A stretch of 64,000 bases of DNA from Marasmius tenuissimus (lineage: Eukaryota > Basidiomycota > Agaricomycetes > Agaricales > Marasmiaceae). The DNA is taken from assembly GCA_029532415.1 (NCBI GenBank), contig JAQOTA010000070.1:930001-994000 (forward strand), given 5' to 3'. The notes beneath the pieces were generated by a model. It ran no database searches, was not told the origin of the DNA, and saw nothing but the letters and a program-made list of their open reading frames with translations. Made by a program: the position numbers and the translations under genes. Below, one piece after another: positions 48,221-59,600 of this stretch (position 1 is its first letter; each line of letters begins with the position of its first letter).

Positions 48221-48293
48221 ATGTGAGTCGTGTGTACTCAAGAATCATCCAACCAGAGAAAGACCGAAGTAATAGAAAAAGAACGGTCTGGCT
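46953..48293. other. 5' flank of MFS-2 and 3' flank of the next gene
   Basis: It carries the upstream open frame 47167-47478 noted for MFS-1. I see no other gene. Confidence 0.35.
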
Positions 48294-49859
48294 CTAATCC
48301 TCCTCGTCAAGCTCAGGACATCCGACTCCCGAGATCGCTCTCGCTTTCCGACACCCAACGCCTCTAAAATGATCTTTCCGAAGGCGCTTCAACCTCTTGC
48401 CACAATAGTGGCATGTTAATTTCGAGTCAGAGGCGTCAGCGTCGGCGTCGGCAGAAGCTCCGTTATTGTCAGCGTTGAAAACGGTGCCGGTAAAGCTGGA
48501 GGGCCCAGCCACAATAGCCGGTGGCAGGGGAACGTAGTTGTTCAACGGCGCTGCATTGGAGAATGTGGCATGCGCCATCGTCGTGGCAGAACGACCACTA
48601 CCACCAATTACATTAGAGGTAGAGGTGCCGGTGGCTGTGACGGTAGCCGAGGAGAGAAATTGAAGATCTGTGCGAGAGGCGTATGGGGGTGGAGGTAGGA
48701 CGAATCCGTTCTGATGAGTCGGGGCCGGTAGGACTTGGGTTGGGTACATCCCAGGGCCATGTCTTTGAACAATAGCCGGGAACGTGGAAGCAGTTGGGAC
48801 CGAACGGTTACGCGCGATTGGCATGGAATATGGGATATGCTGGGCTTCGAGTGGTTGAGCAGTAGGTGGTTGTCGTTGAACGAGAGCCGCGATTGTAGTG
48901 GTAAGGGGCGCTTGAAGGGTGGGCGCAAACGACGAAGGCGCTGGAGACTGTTGGGATCCGCGTGGTTGAGGTGCAGCTTCACCAACCACAGAGGGTGCTC
49001 GTGAATGCGAAGGTGGGTGGTAAGGACTCTGGGAAGCAGTGGTCGTGGCTACGACCTCCGTGGCCTGTCTTGCTGGTGGTGGCACTGGGGAGTTCTGCCA
49101 CAAGAGACGTCAGCAATCTGAATCAGTCCTCCCGAAGCCCTCACTCACAGAAGGGCCCTTGAGAAAGCTGAGGTCCACGCAGTGGGGACCACCGGGAAGA
49201 GCGAGGTGCTTCACTGCGTTCTTCTGAGCCGTTGTTAGGTTTGTGATCTGCTTCGAGACGGGAGCATGCCTCGGATCGACCACCAATGGAGGCGCCTGCG
49301 GAGATTGTCGAGGTGTGGCAACGAGCTTGTGTGGCTTATTCTTCGCAGCAACGACACTGGAAGAGGGTTCGGCATGGGAAATGGGAGGGTTTTCTCCAAG
49401 AGGCACCCGACTGTCAATGTCATCTCCGAATTCTTCCAGGGCTTGCAGGAGCTCATCCCTAGGTTCTTTGTCAGCAACAGTCGCGAAAGACGGTCATAGT
49501 ATATCACTCACTCGAACTGGTCAACATCCAGATCGAGACTACAAAAAGGCAACTTAGTAGATGTTCGACAAAAGGGAAAGAGGTAGCAGCTCACCCTTCG
49601 TCGCTCTCCACGCTTTTCACTTCAACACGCTGGTGTTTGGAAACCCGTCCACTGTGAGTGCTCGAAACCTCATCCATGCGACGTGCGCGTTTGCCATTGT
49701 TATTCCGTGGGGGAGAGGCACCGTTAGTAATTTGAGCGCGGTCTAGGTTCGGTGTGGCAGACTTCGACGCGTGTCTGTGGAAGGCAGAGACAACGATAAG
49801 TCCCGTCTGATTCCAACAAATGACAGTAAGAGAGCAAGAACTCACCGTTGAGAGGTCAT
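48294..49859 (-). CDS. Unrecognised disordered protein with a C-terminal C-x2-C...H...C cluster
   Basis: Exons run from a 14-nt first exon (49846-49859, MTSQR split at the splice) and 49595-49774, through short exons near 49510-49540 and 49150-49460, to a long last exon ending with TAG at 48296-48294. The product is rich in S, P, A and Q, with a basic patch (NGKRARRMDE) suggesting nuclear location. It ends with CHYCGKRLKRLRKDHFRGVGC near 48360-48420, a likely metal-binding site, followed by an acidic tail. I do not recognise the family. Frame is kept across all splices I checked. It could be a DNA- or RNA-binding regulator, but that is speculation. Confidence 0.6.
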
Positions 49860-51693
49860 TTTGATACTGAGATGAGAGGGGAACAAAAAATCACGAAAAC
49901 CAAGCAAATGAAATGGGGAAGAGGGCAGCCAGCAACGAAGAGAGCAGTGAAGGTGGAGGTAGCTCGAGAAGGCGCTTTACAAATAACTCCTCGACCATTG
50001 TCTGTCCAAACTAGATTGTTGACTCGGCAATCACCGCTAGTTCCGTGGGGGCCTTGTGCATGGGCCCACTACCAGTCAAGTAGCTCGAACAATGGGCCAT
50101 CGAGTCATAGCCCTGACGCTCTGCCTGCATTCTTTGAACGACTGGGTGGGTATCAACCACTCTTCCTGTACGTTCATATACGGGGCGTGGTGAACAAAGG
50201 TTCTACGAGAAGCTGGGTATCACGAGCGTGCCAAAGGATCAGAGAACAAGATAAGGCTCCTACCTATGCAGTGCTCCAGGAATCAGCAGCGACGAGACCA
50301 GCTCTCGTTGACACTAGCAATGTCCAAAACCGAGAGCCCTGCAAAATTTCGTTCTGGTGCCTGATATGCATGCCGGCGAAAACTTATCAGCACTAAAGCA
50401 CGCCCGAGCAAAGGGGTACTTACCCATCACAACAAAGATCTACTTGCGATCAGACCGGAAATAAAAATTCGAGATGATGCACACTAGTATCTCTCTAATC
50501 TTCACGACCACCCAGACAACCTTCGGCTGGGCATTGATACCCCTTTCGGGACTCTAGGATAGTAAACGGACGTTGAGCGCGTTGCAGACACGAAAATGGT
50601 CTTCGTATTTCCAGCTGTACTCGGCCTGGGGCTTGCGATACGGAAACGCACAGTCTATCACCCTTTTTTTCAATGCTATACGCCAGAGCACAGTCAGTGT
50701 ATATAAATTAAACGTCAGAGTCAAGGCAGAAAAAGCACCAGGAAGATTGTAGTACGTACCTTGAGCGCCGATAGTTTCCCTCTTCTCTAGGTTACGACCA
50801 TCTTCCTTCGATATCGCGCTCCAACGGAACCTCTGACCTGAGTTTCTTAGTATAAGAAGAGAGCTTAAAAGACGCTCGTACGCGATTTACTTGACGAATT
50901 CATAATCAGGTCAAAAGACACGGAAGAAAACTTAAGATGAACGCACTCTCACTGCCGGCTGGCAATACATCTTTGTCCTTTATACCCAGAGACTATATCA
51001 TCCTATCTTGGTCTTGACTCCTATAGCAACGTTGCCCTGGGACGTAGCAAGCAAAAGCTAGGCGTTGACTACAACCCTCTGAGGATCCTCTGGGCTATCA
51101 GGTCACCCGGTGGGATGCAGAGATTTGGAGCGCGAATCATGGAGGAAGTCGAGGACTCTTGCATATGTTAGCTGGCATCCGAGAGCATGTGTTACAGAAG
51201 ATGAAAAAGTTGGTTTAACTTTGCTATTACATGGCCATACCAGGGACATGGTGGTCGTTGAGCAAGGAAGTTGTCGCGACTCGGGCCGGGGATGGAATTC
51301 TTTGGAAGTAATGCCACGTGGTAGCTTCACAGCACGTGCGCAGTATGACTTTGACAGTCGCGTCGCGTTCCGGTTGGCTTGTTCAAGTGAAGGATCGTGA
51401 TATTCTAAACGAGTGAGTGACTACCTAACAAAGAGTGTATGGGTAGGTGGTACGAGGATAGGTAAGTACTTTGAGAAGTCCGTTTTAATGATCTACAACG
51501 TCCTGAAAAAATCGAGTCCGTAATAGATGTAAAGATCAATAAGCTCGATCGGGGTTGTCCGAATGGGTACGTATCGTACAAGCTGTGAGTCCGGTAGTGA
51601 GTGTCCGTAAAGTAAATTTACAACAACAAACAGGTTTTTAAAGTCAATGGACTCTCGATTTCTTGTCCGTGGTCTGGAGAGGCGTCGAATAAA
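49860..51693. other. Long intergenic region, no supported gene
   Basis: The open frame at 49848-50396 (182 codons, plus) lies over the promoter of the minus-strand gene and has no recognisable domain. Another at 51110-51400 (plus) is equally unsupported. The CCTTTTTTTCAATG and GATTTACTTG words give no clear RNA gene. Confidence 0.35.
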
Positions 51694-53052
51694 TCAAAAA
51701 GCATCCGCCAATCCAGGAACGTTAACCCTCCTCCTGGCAATGGGCCTGATCGTTCCCTCAGAGTCCTTACTCATACAACTCGTACTCCAAAACCCATGTG
51801 CCTCGTTCTTCGCCGTGGCAGCGTTGTTAAGGGTCGGCGAAAACGTAATCTGCACGGAAACTGTCGACAACGAGGTCGTCGATCCGTTGTTCTGGCCCGC
51901 AGGGTAAGCGTAGCATGTGCCACGCGTAGATGGAAAAGCAACCGTATTCTTTTGCGATGGGGAGCCACAGAAGAACGGTATCCCAGGAGAGAGCATGCTT
52001 CGTTTCTGAGGAATCGGGAGGGGTCTTGGTTTAATCGTCGCATTCGGGTCTGTGACGGTGAGAAGAGCCGGCGGGGGAAGGGTTGAGATATCAGCGTCAG
52101 GGTCAAGGGAATCCGTGAGGGCTTGGGAAAGATCAAGCTCAAGAGCCGGGAGCTCGATGGGACTGGGCTTGGGCGGGGTATCGAAGTAAGAATCACAAGA
52201 TGCCTCCCTCACGGTTGATAAAGGTCGAGGAGTTAGGTCAGTCTCGTCTTCGAGCTCCATATCTATAACTTGGTCTGGCTGGGTAGAGGCAACCGAGGAA
52301 GAGTCTGAGTCCGAGTCCTCATATACACCAGTCTCAGAAACGAACGTCGAGTACCCAGCACGGTAAAGTGCTGTCCCACCGGTGTAGGGTTTACCGACGC
52401 AGTCGGCGGCGGCGGACTCGGAGTCTAAAGTAGCCGGTGAGTGAGTGATTGTAGAGAGGTAGAATAGAAGAAAGAATGGCAGTCTCACCGTAAGACTCTG
52501 CCTTAGCAATAGGTAACGATACCGGGACAGGTTTGTCCGACTGAGTTTGAGAATCTTTCTTTCGTTTGAAAGACAGGCTCCTCTTGATGCCAGCAGCAGC
52601 CTTTCCGAGCGACGACCGTCTTTGAGGGGGGAAGTACGAGCCTGTCGGAGACTTCTGACCTGCTCGAAGGGGTGGTGTAATGATACTACCTGGTCGGAGC
52701 TGAATTGAAAGAGTAGATTGGCGCTTTTCCTTGCGGGGAGTCGTAGACTCTGTCGAGACGGAAGTATTCCTAGTCAAGCCCTGCATGGCTTGACCCAAAG
52801 AGGTGTAACACTACAGAGTAAATTTCTTAATTCGTACAACCGCTCCTGAAATGCACCATTCAAAGGGAAGCTCACCTGCTCTGTCCGACTAGGCTTTCTC
52901 CTCCACCTTAAGCCGTCTAGATCGCTGAACTCGAACTTTACATTGCTGAACTTCGACGCTAATTCCCGAGATTTCTCCTTGATGATGTTGAATGCCTCTC
53001 GGTCTTCAGTGTCGTTGTTATAGGACGTATAGAGGGAAAGTGGCTCAGCCAT
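51694..53052 (-). CDS. Unrecognised serine/proline-rich protein
   Basis: CDS is the complement of 52876-53052, 52489-52810 and 51694-52424, giving 409 residues with all frames kept. It begins MAEPLSLYTSYNNDTEDREA and includes a lysine-rich stretch (ASKFSNVKF, then GIKRSLSFKRKK). An acidic serine run (YEDSDSDSSS) and many PPPA/PIPQKR words follow. No TM segment or signal peptide is visible, so a cytoplasmic or nuclear place is likely. I recognise no domain. A (GA)n tract lies about 35 bp upstream of the start. Confidence 0.6.
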
Positions 53053-53079
53053 GATGCACGTGAATTAGAATGGTTGTTA

Positions 53080-53083
<4 letters not shown>

Positions 53084-53117
<34 letters not shown>
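53084..53117. repeat. (GA)n microsatellite upstream of the start of the 51694-53052 gene
   Basis: A run of about 17 GA units on the plus strand, i.e. a CT tract on the coding strand, starting some 30 bp before the ATG. Confidence 0.85.
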
Positions 53118-53121
<4 letters not shown>

Positions 53122-53710
53122 GCAAAAGAAAACAAATTGAAGATAAGAAACGAGTCCAGAAAGCAGATATGTCGTGTATGAATCCTTACGGTCCTCGCCC
53201 TTTACGGTGGGATCGCTATTGCATGAAAGGGAGATAAGTTTGGCGAGAAGGTACTTCTCGGTGGAGGGGAAGAAGGAGGACTGAACTTGCGCGGAGATGG
53301 TTTCTCATACGGGATTTTTATCTTGGAACCGTGGCGTGTGAGCGTCGGTCGCAGATGACGCAGACACGGACCCGACTCCCAACTTCCCGTAACAGTTGAG
53401 TTCACGCGATTGGGTGCCTGGACCTCCACACGTTTATCTGCGTCTAAATCCGTGGCAAACTGACGGTTCCTAAGAGCAAGCTCCACGAAATCTAGAGATC
53501 CAATTCAGTTTTGCTCTCATATGTTTACAGGTGGGGCGGAAAGCGTGTGGTCGTCATGGATATGCGTGGAACGGTCCAAGCCAGTGCAGGCAAAACAGTG
53601 AGCCCGTTGAATGACCATTGAACGAAGACCTCCACAGAAAGAGACCTTGAAGTTCCCGATAGTCGATTTTAGCGCTAAAGGTGCTGATGGGAAATGGGGT
53701 AGGAAACTTA
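53118..53710. other. Upstream region of the serine/proline-rich gene, no supported gene
   Basis: A 94-codon open frame at 53202-53486 (minus) has low-complexity proline/serine composition and no homologous copy; I do not support it. Confidence 0.3.
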
Positions 53711-53719
53711 AAAAAACAT

Positions 53720-53821
53720 TGACCCCTACCCGGATTGAACGGATGACCTTCTGGATGGGAGAGCTTTAACAGGTTATGGGCCCCACTGGAATCAGACGCT
53801 CTACCGCTGAGCTAAGGGATC
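53720..53821 (-). tRNA. tRNA-Trp(CCA) gene with an intron
   Basis: The acceptor stem GATCCCT pairs with AGGGGTC. The D arm GCTC/GAGC, an A box TAGCTCAGCGG, a T arm ATCCG-TTCAATC-CGGGT and a TTTTTTT terminator downstream are all present. Anticodon stem TCTGA pairs with CCAGA (one mismatch). The loop TTCCAG gives anticodon CCA, with an intron of about 28 nt starting TGGGGCCCATAACC. The sequence around the anticodon also resembles human tRNA-Trp. The stem mismatch at positions 31/39 and the intron ends are uncertain. Confidence 0.75.
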
Positions 53822-54226
53822 AGATGCTGAGTGGCACCTGGGAAGCAGTATATAGGCGCTCACCCGTAGAGTAACCGGGAAATGAGATTTTCTTTGGGAG
53901 CTTGGAGAGTCTGACTGCCATCACATTTCCTAAAGGTCATCGATGGGGGGAAGGGGGGCAACAACAAAGATGCCCGCTGCGCTCGAAAGCGACCAAGCTC
54001 AAGAGAAAGTTCCAAGCTGCTGTGCCGTCAAGCAGCACCACATCGAACGTTCTAGATCATGGAGGTGATGCAAACTTTAAATCGAAGATTGGCGTGAGAG
54101 ATGATACTCCACTTAGAGTCGAATCCTGGACTTCGGACACGACTCACCGCTGGCAAGATTCTGACATACATATGAAAATAACTTGAAACTTGGCATGTGT
54201 GCAAACAACCGATTTCGACGACAAAA

Positions 54227-54325
54227 TGGTTCGACCCGGGCTCGAACCGGGGGCCTTCTGTGATGCGCGAACCTTTTGGACGTTTCATGTGAGACAGATG
54301 CGATAGCCAACTTCGCCATCGAACC
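54227..54325 (-). tRNA. tRNA-Val(CAC) gene with an intron
   Basis: Acceptor GGTTCGA pairs perfectly with TCGAACC. D arm GCGA/TCGC, T arm CCCGG-TTCGAGC-CCGGG, anticodon stem TCTGT/ACAGA and loop CTCACA... with CAC as anticodon. An intron of about 25 nt (TGAAACGTCC... region) follows the anticodon. A TTTT terminator follows. The GGTTCGATGG start is typical of fungal valine tRNAs. Confidence 0.8.
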
Positions 54326-54581
54326 TATGTATTTTGGGCGAAGCTGGGAGGGAACCGGTGAGCTCAATCTACTTATCAACACCAATGAAGATCCAGTGAA
54401 AAACAACCCAAACAACCAACAAAAACCCGAGCATCGTGAAAGCCCGCCCCATCCACACTATTGCAAAACAAATCAGCCATTTGGTTGTATATTCCTCTGG
54501 ATTGAGTTCACGGGGCTGTTGACGGGTTCACATATGCTGTCAGAACCTGCGCGTGCGCGAGCGAAAGAGACCGAGATAACT

Positions 54582-54908
54582 TACAACGTGGGGTCTACCT
54601 AACCATTCCCAGAACTCCTGCGCCAACTCGTACTGCGCTTTCGCCAGTTTATATTCTCCTCTCGAGTATAGGTTTTCTGCGACAAGGATCGACGCGTAAA
54701 GGGTTTCCGCGTAGTTGGCTTGGGATATAACGAGCTGGTGCCGACCTGGGCATCCACAGACCCAAACCCGGTCAGAAGGACAATGATGATAATAGGATGG
54801 GTCTTGCATGGCGTCTCTGTGTGAATTGGGGCTTGTGTTGGCCTTGGCCTTCCTCGGTCTATTGCGACCCATTAGATTAGAGGTGTTTTTATTCCTCAAT
54901 GAGACCAA
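54582..54908 (-). CDS. Partial TPR-like gene (first exon)
   Basis: An open frame from an ATG near 54908 (alternative ATG at 54871, MGRNRPRKAKAN) to a likely donor GTAAGT at about 54583 after GRPHV. The segment NYAETLYASILVAENLYSRG then EYKLAKAQYELAQEF has the A/Y/L spacing of a tetratricopeptide helix pair. Downstream exons on the minus strand are not visible before the tRNA-Val gene, so the gene may be truncated or be a relic. Function unknown; TPRs mediate protein contacts. Confidence 0.4.
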
Positions 54909-56134
54909 GTTTTAGAGATTGACAGAGAATCGTGCGAGAGTAAGCATACCGTTGGGCTTTTTTGTGTGAATGATTTGGGAAGAAAGGAGGGATAAAAATC
55001 TTCCGCAGCGAACGTGTGCTTTTTATCAACAGGAGACGCCCATCGAATCACCCATGCGGCAATAAGGTTTCCTAATGTTGATCGAGAAGCTTAGCTTTGG
55101 CCTGGCTATGGATACGAGAGTCATTATTTTGCGCTGCCTCAGTACCCGAACTCATCGGAAATGGGGTGGGGTCTGAGCAGCATGGATCCTTCTTTGTGGG
55201 TCGGCGGAAAGTAGTCCTCGAAATATGTTCTAAATGCGACGGGATAACAATTTAACTCCCAGCACAGAAGTAGAGATCATGAGGTCGTTCAGACTTCCAA
55301 CAAATTGAACCATATTCTCAAATCGCATCACCATCAAGGCGTTGTCGACGCGTGTTTCTCCAAATGAAGGTGAGAAGGCTACTTACAACCGAGGTCCGAG
55401 GAAAGAAAACAGCAGATGAACGGACAGGAAAAACAACTCACCACTGGGGGCATCCTACACCCTTTCCACAGATCCTCTGCAACTCCGAAACACAACGACA
55501 AGGTGAGTTTGAGGTACAATCTCCATTCTATGGTTTGTACTATCAAGCCACGTCTTGTTCTCCGTAGTTGCCATGAACCCGAGTCGTTCAATGGCCTATT
55601 GTGCACACACAGCAGATCGGAGCTATTCACTACATTTGAGAAAGGAGAAACAAATATACGATTACCCAGCAAGCACATTAGTTGTAGGTGAGAGATAGTG
55701 AGTGTCATCAGTTGAAGTCATGAGAAGTCACGACGGACGCGCGTCATCGCGGAGTTTCAAAATTCAAGCCATCGGGAAAAGCCTATATCGGCGAGGGTGG
55801 ACGCATATGGGCGTCGAATATGGGAGTCTATGGTGCCTTCGAACTCAGATCATAGCAAGTTAACCTTTCAACGATTTTCAAATCTCTATGTTTTTGGGCT
55901 GAAACCAGTCGGTAGCGAAACGGTCAAATTTCATCAAATGAAATCGAGATATTTCAATACCGCTGGTAGTACTAGGCCACGGAATCACCTTGGTTTCTAC
56001 CCGAAAGATCGTAGCGTATTATGTTTCGCATAGAACTATTCGAGTATATGCAGATCCCCGAGAAAAATATGGATGTATCTAAGAATTCCCCATGTGTCAC
56101 TGGGAACGACTACGAAGGTCGACTGACCGTCACC
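54909..56134. other. Intergenic region upstream of the TPR-like exon and 3' of SSCP-7
   Basis: No gene is supported. A GGACGCATATGGGCGTCGAA word near 55798 is a degenerate form of the SSCP 3' repeat, about 330 bp downstream of the SSCP-7 stop. Confidence 0.3.
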
Positions 56135-56475
56135 TCAGAGGGCCTTGCTGCCAGCACCGCGGCTGCTGCAACACTCGACCATCTTTCCAGTATCGACAGC
56201 ATTGTCGAAGGTTCCTCCATAACCCATGCATTTCTTCTCGAGCTCGTTGAAGTATGCCTTATGGTTAACGGCGGCGCAGCAGTCCTTGGTAACTTGGACG
56301 TTAGTTCCACCGGACCCGTCCTTGTTGTTGGTACAGATCTCGGGGCCGCCTAGGGAACAAAGTTAGAGTTTTATGGTGGAATTTGGCATTGATGCCGTAT
56401 GATGAGGGACGTACCTGCGAGAACAGAGCCAGCAAGAGAAGCAATAATCGCGAGAATGGTGAATGAGGTACGCAT
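56135..56475 (-). CDS. SSCP-7: small secreted cysteine-rich protein
   Basis: CDS is the complement of 56415-56475 plus 56135-56349, giving 91 residues. Signal peptide MRTSFTILAIIASLAGSVLA. The 65-bp intron is GTACGT...CCTAG. The mature part has CTNNKDGSGGTNVQ, six cysteines and the end SRGAGSKAL with TGA. The leader and tail put it in the MRTS subgroup with SSCP-1 and -2. Its 5' flank shares a GTTTCGAGAGGC...ACGGTGGAGCC stretch (56760-56800) with the SSCP-1 flank (3067-3105). TATATA box about 95 bp upstream. Intact. Confidence 0.87.
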
Positions 56476-57234
56476 AGTGCTGAGATTGGACTAAGTTGTC
56501 TGAGTGCTGATGATGGTACTGTTTCTGGAGAGAATCGAGATGGTAGGTTTGTTGGGGTTTATATACCTATTACTAAAAGATTGAGGCGAGTTTAGTAGTA
56601 CATACTTACGTGGTAAAGGCCTGCCGTCGTCTGAGAATCTGGCTTAACTGGATACTCTATAGAAGGCAGGGACGAGTGGACTGGCCGAGTTGCGAAACAC
56701 TGACAGCAATGAAGGGTGATTTCGCGTAGTAGGCGGCGGCATGATGCATTGATTCTCGACTGTTTCGAGAGGCAAGGCGAACAGAGACGGTGGAGCCTGT
56801 GACTGCGGAACTCGAACGAGTTCAACAATCCATCATGAATCTACAAATTCCAGCGAAGCGAGCCTCAATGCCGATTACTTACGGGAGTTCTTTGCCGTCC
56901 GGAAGCCTTTTGTATGGTTCTGAATATGTTGATTGATCTCCCGAAGGGCCTCGAGTTTTGGCAGATTCCCAAGAAGGCCATTCGGAGGCTTACGCGCCTC
57001 GAAGTAGCTTCCTGAATGCTGTTTCTTAACCATGTTGAAAGTCATGCGTCAACGAGACTTAGTGAGCCCGGCCCATAGGTTTACTCTGAGCTACTTCGAT
57101 CCTGTGGGGCCGTGGTGGTTCAATTTCTCAAGTCGGTACTTACTACTACGCTGAAGAGTCAAAGACTGGTCCAGACAAGGTGAGTCTACTGCTATCACGA
57201 CCGATTGATTGAGCCAGGGCATATTGGACCGAAA
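56476..57234. other. 5' flank of SSCP-7, no other gene
   Basis: It shares words with the flank of SSCP-1. The conserved upstream module of the MRAS/MRVS subgroup is absent. Confidence 0.35.
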
Positions 57235-57792
57235 ATCGGTCAAATGGACCCAGGACAGGCGGGGATGTTTTGGGTACTTATGGGCGCTTGTGGGCCGCGA
57301 ATTGATATGAAAGCGGCGCATTCAACTGGGGTGTATTTCTGGGTGTTTCTTCTTGCATTACACTTGGAGGGTAACAGCATTCCTAGTCTCAGAAGTCTTA
57401 GTCTTGCCAATTCCTGCTGGGGTAATAAGAAACCCCACGAGAAAGTCTGTAGGAGCTTGTGGGCGCCACGACGCATGAAGGTAGTGATAAATTTTGTCTC
57501 CGTCGAAGCTCAAAATGTTATATTTCACTGTTCAGACCTATTGTTCCGTCCGGAACGAGCCGCTCAGACAAAGAATGATCACGATGAATTATTGTGCTCG
57601 AGTCGAAAATGGAGTGCTCTACTACTCCAAAATCGAGTTATCTTACAATCACGTAGCATGATTACTTATAAGTACAAAGAGAACAGATTATCATCGCTAG
57701 GGACCCGATATACGAGTGTCTGAAGCGAAAGAGATATCAGTATTAGCATCCGCTCATACCAGACCGAACGAATCATTACTAACACTTTGAGT

Positions 57793-58118
57793 TTAGTCGC
57801 TGCCAGCACCGCGGCTGTTGCAGCACTCGACCATCTTTCCTGTATCGACGGCGTTGTCTATCGGACCTCCATAGCCCATGCATCTCTTCTCGAGCTCGTT
57901 GAAGTATGCCTTGTGGTTGACAGCGGCACAGCAATCCTTCGTCACCTGGTAGTTGGTGCCTCCGGATCCGTCCTTGTTATTAGTGCACGAAATGGGACCA
58001 CCTAACGTTCGACATGATCAGTGATTCTCGAAGGTACGAGCGAATGTTGATACTCACCGGCAATGGCAGAGCCGACGAGGGAGGCAACGATAGCGACGAT
58101 AGCGAAAGAAGCACGCAT
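57793..58118 (-). CDS. SSCP-8: small secreted cysteine-rich protein
   Basis: CDS is the complement of 58058-58118 plus 57793-58001, giving 89 residues. Signal peptide MRASFAIVAIVASLVGSAIA; mature part as SSCP-4 with identical cysteine spacing and tail NSRGAGSD. The 56-bp intron is GTGAGT...GTTAG. A TTTTATA box (minus TATAAAA) lies at 58203-58209 and two upstream modules follow further up. It is the inverted-repeat partner of SSCP-4 and differs mainly in the leader. Confidence 0.88.
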
Positions 58119-58597
58119 ATTGTTCGAGAGTAAAAGTGTTGTTGGTTGTAAGTGAGTAGAGTAGATGAGGTTCTGAGTTTCTGGGATGCTAATCGTACTA
58201 GCTTTTATACGGCTTTTGGGTGAAAGGAGGCGATCCATCTCTTCATACAAACGGTCTCACAGGGAAATTCATCGCAGTTACTCCACCCATTCTTGCTGTT
58301 ATTGGAGACTCTTCGTCACAGGTGAGCCGTTGAGTGAAGTCTTGGCCTAAAGAATCTATACATCTCAACCTCGAAGCAGAGCTTTTGCGATGAGCAGGCC
58401 AGCGCTGGCCAAGCAGAAGTGAGATTAAGCCGAGGGCAGGACGGGAGTCAACCGCCATAGGAGGTACACGAATATTACCGATTGAGGTTCGTAAACGATT
58501 GTCTACTGTAGTTGAGATGACACTTTCCCCAACTCCCTTCTCAACTCCAACATTTGTATTTGTATGGATTGAATATGAGCGACCGGAAAACACGGGA

Positions 58598-58680
58598 ATC
58601 TGACCTACCACCGAAACACTGGTCAGTGATGCCTGTAGTTGCTGTGAGTGAAGTTACGGCCTAAGACAGTGCTTGGAGTG
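58598..58680 (-). promoter_or_regulatory. Copy of the SSCP upstream module (proximal, SSCP-8)
   Basis: On the minus strand CACTCCAAGCACTGTC, then ACTTCACTCACAGCAACTAC and CCAGTGTTTCGGTGGTAGG. About 480 bp upstream of the start. Confidence 0.5.
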
Positions 58681-58919
58681 AACGTCGAACCTTATTTCAC
58701 ATTGTACCATGGATCAAAGTACGACTCGAATCAAAGCCGGCTCACAAATGTCTCACACTCTTGCTAGGGGAGATGCATGAGCATTGTCGGCTGAGAACCG
58801 TGTTCGGGGTCGCAGGTGATGTGACGATCAGTCGGGTTTTTTCTCCATTGCAAACTCCGTATGTATTGGACCATGAATGTGACCCCTCAGACAACGAGCG
58901 GGAAAGACGGACGTTCTAC

Positions 58920-59000
58920 TTACCACCGAAGCGCTGGTGGAGTAATGTCGATGATTGCTGTAACTATCATGGCCTGAAACGGTGTTTGGAGTGAATCCTC
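58920..59000 (-). promoter_or_regulatory. Copy of the SSCP upstream module (distal, SSCP-8)
   Basis: On the minus strand CACTCCAAACACCGTTTCAG, then ATTACTCCACCAGCGCTTCG and GTGGTAAGTAG. About 800 bp upstream of the start. Confidence 0.5.
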
Positions 59001-59041
59001 AAGTTCATGGGCGGTATGTCGTAGAGCATTACGCCGCTCAT

Positions 59042-59600
59042 TTATTGACTGAGTACTGATTGAGTATAATGAAAATCGAGTGTTGTTGGCACCGCGTTCC
59101 CCCACCCCCATTCCATTGCGTGAACGAGCGCATCTTGAGGTTGCGGTGATGCTGCCAAGCCTGCCAGAACGTAGTCGAAAGATGGACCTTCAACTCTGTT
59201 AACACATGAGCCTTCAATCGATGGTTCTGGGATGTTCAATTCACAGACACTGACATTTGATGAGGCGATCGCAAAAGTGAATCTAACCTGCGGATATTGG
59301 GACGTCGAGTCCTGTGTATGGCTCATCAGATTGCGCAGGGAGTTCCCTACCTCACTACGAGTGTCTCCCCGCCCCGGAATAGTGCCCGCTGAATACTGTA
59401 GATGCCGTGTCGACAACCCAATACTTCAAACGAACCCCTCTTGTGAACGTTGAATAATATGCTTTCCGGCTCGTATACCCGTCAGTGAACGGAAGGGTGA
59501 ATCGGACAGATACAATGTATCGAATTTTTAAAGAAAGTAAACATTCGTACCACGCCTGGAGACATTGGATTGAAGGGGATAGTGGAGTCCCACTGGCTAG
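59042..59600 (-). pseudogene. 3' exons of an unrecognised gene, open here and broken in the left arm
   Basis: A likely exon starts after CCGCAG near 59300 (FTFAIASSNVSVCELNIPEP) and stays open to a TGA near 59042. Upstream, near 59340-59470, a probable exon reads LGCRHGIYSIQRALFRGGET. The left-arm copy (8220-8690) has the same words but at least two stops. The family is unknown, and exon joins are not firmly set. It may be a relic in both arms that happens to be less decayed here. Confidence 0.35.

Noticed and set aside
49848..50396. 182-codon plus-strand frame
   Set aside because: It overlaps the start and promoter of the minus-strand gene at 48294-49859, has no recognisable domain and no intron signals.
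53202..53486. 94-codon minus-strand frame rich in proline and serine
   Set aside because: Low-complexity composition, no homologous copy in the window and no splice context.
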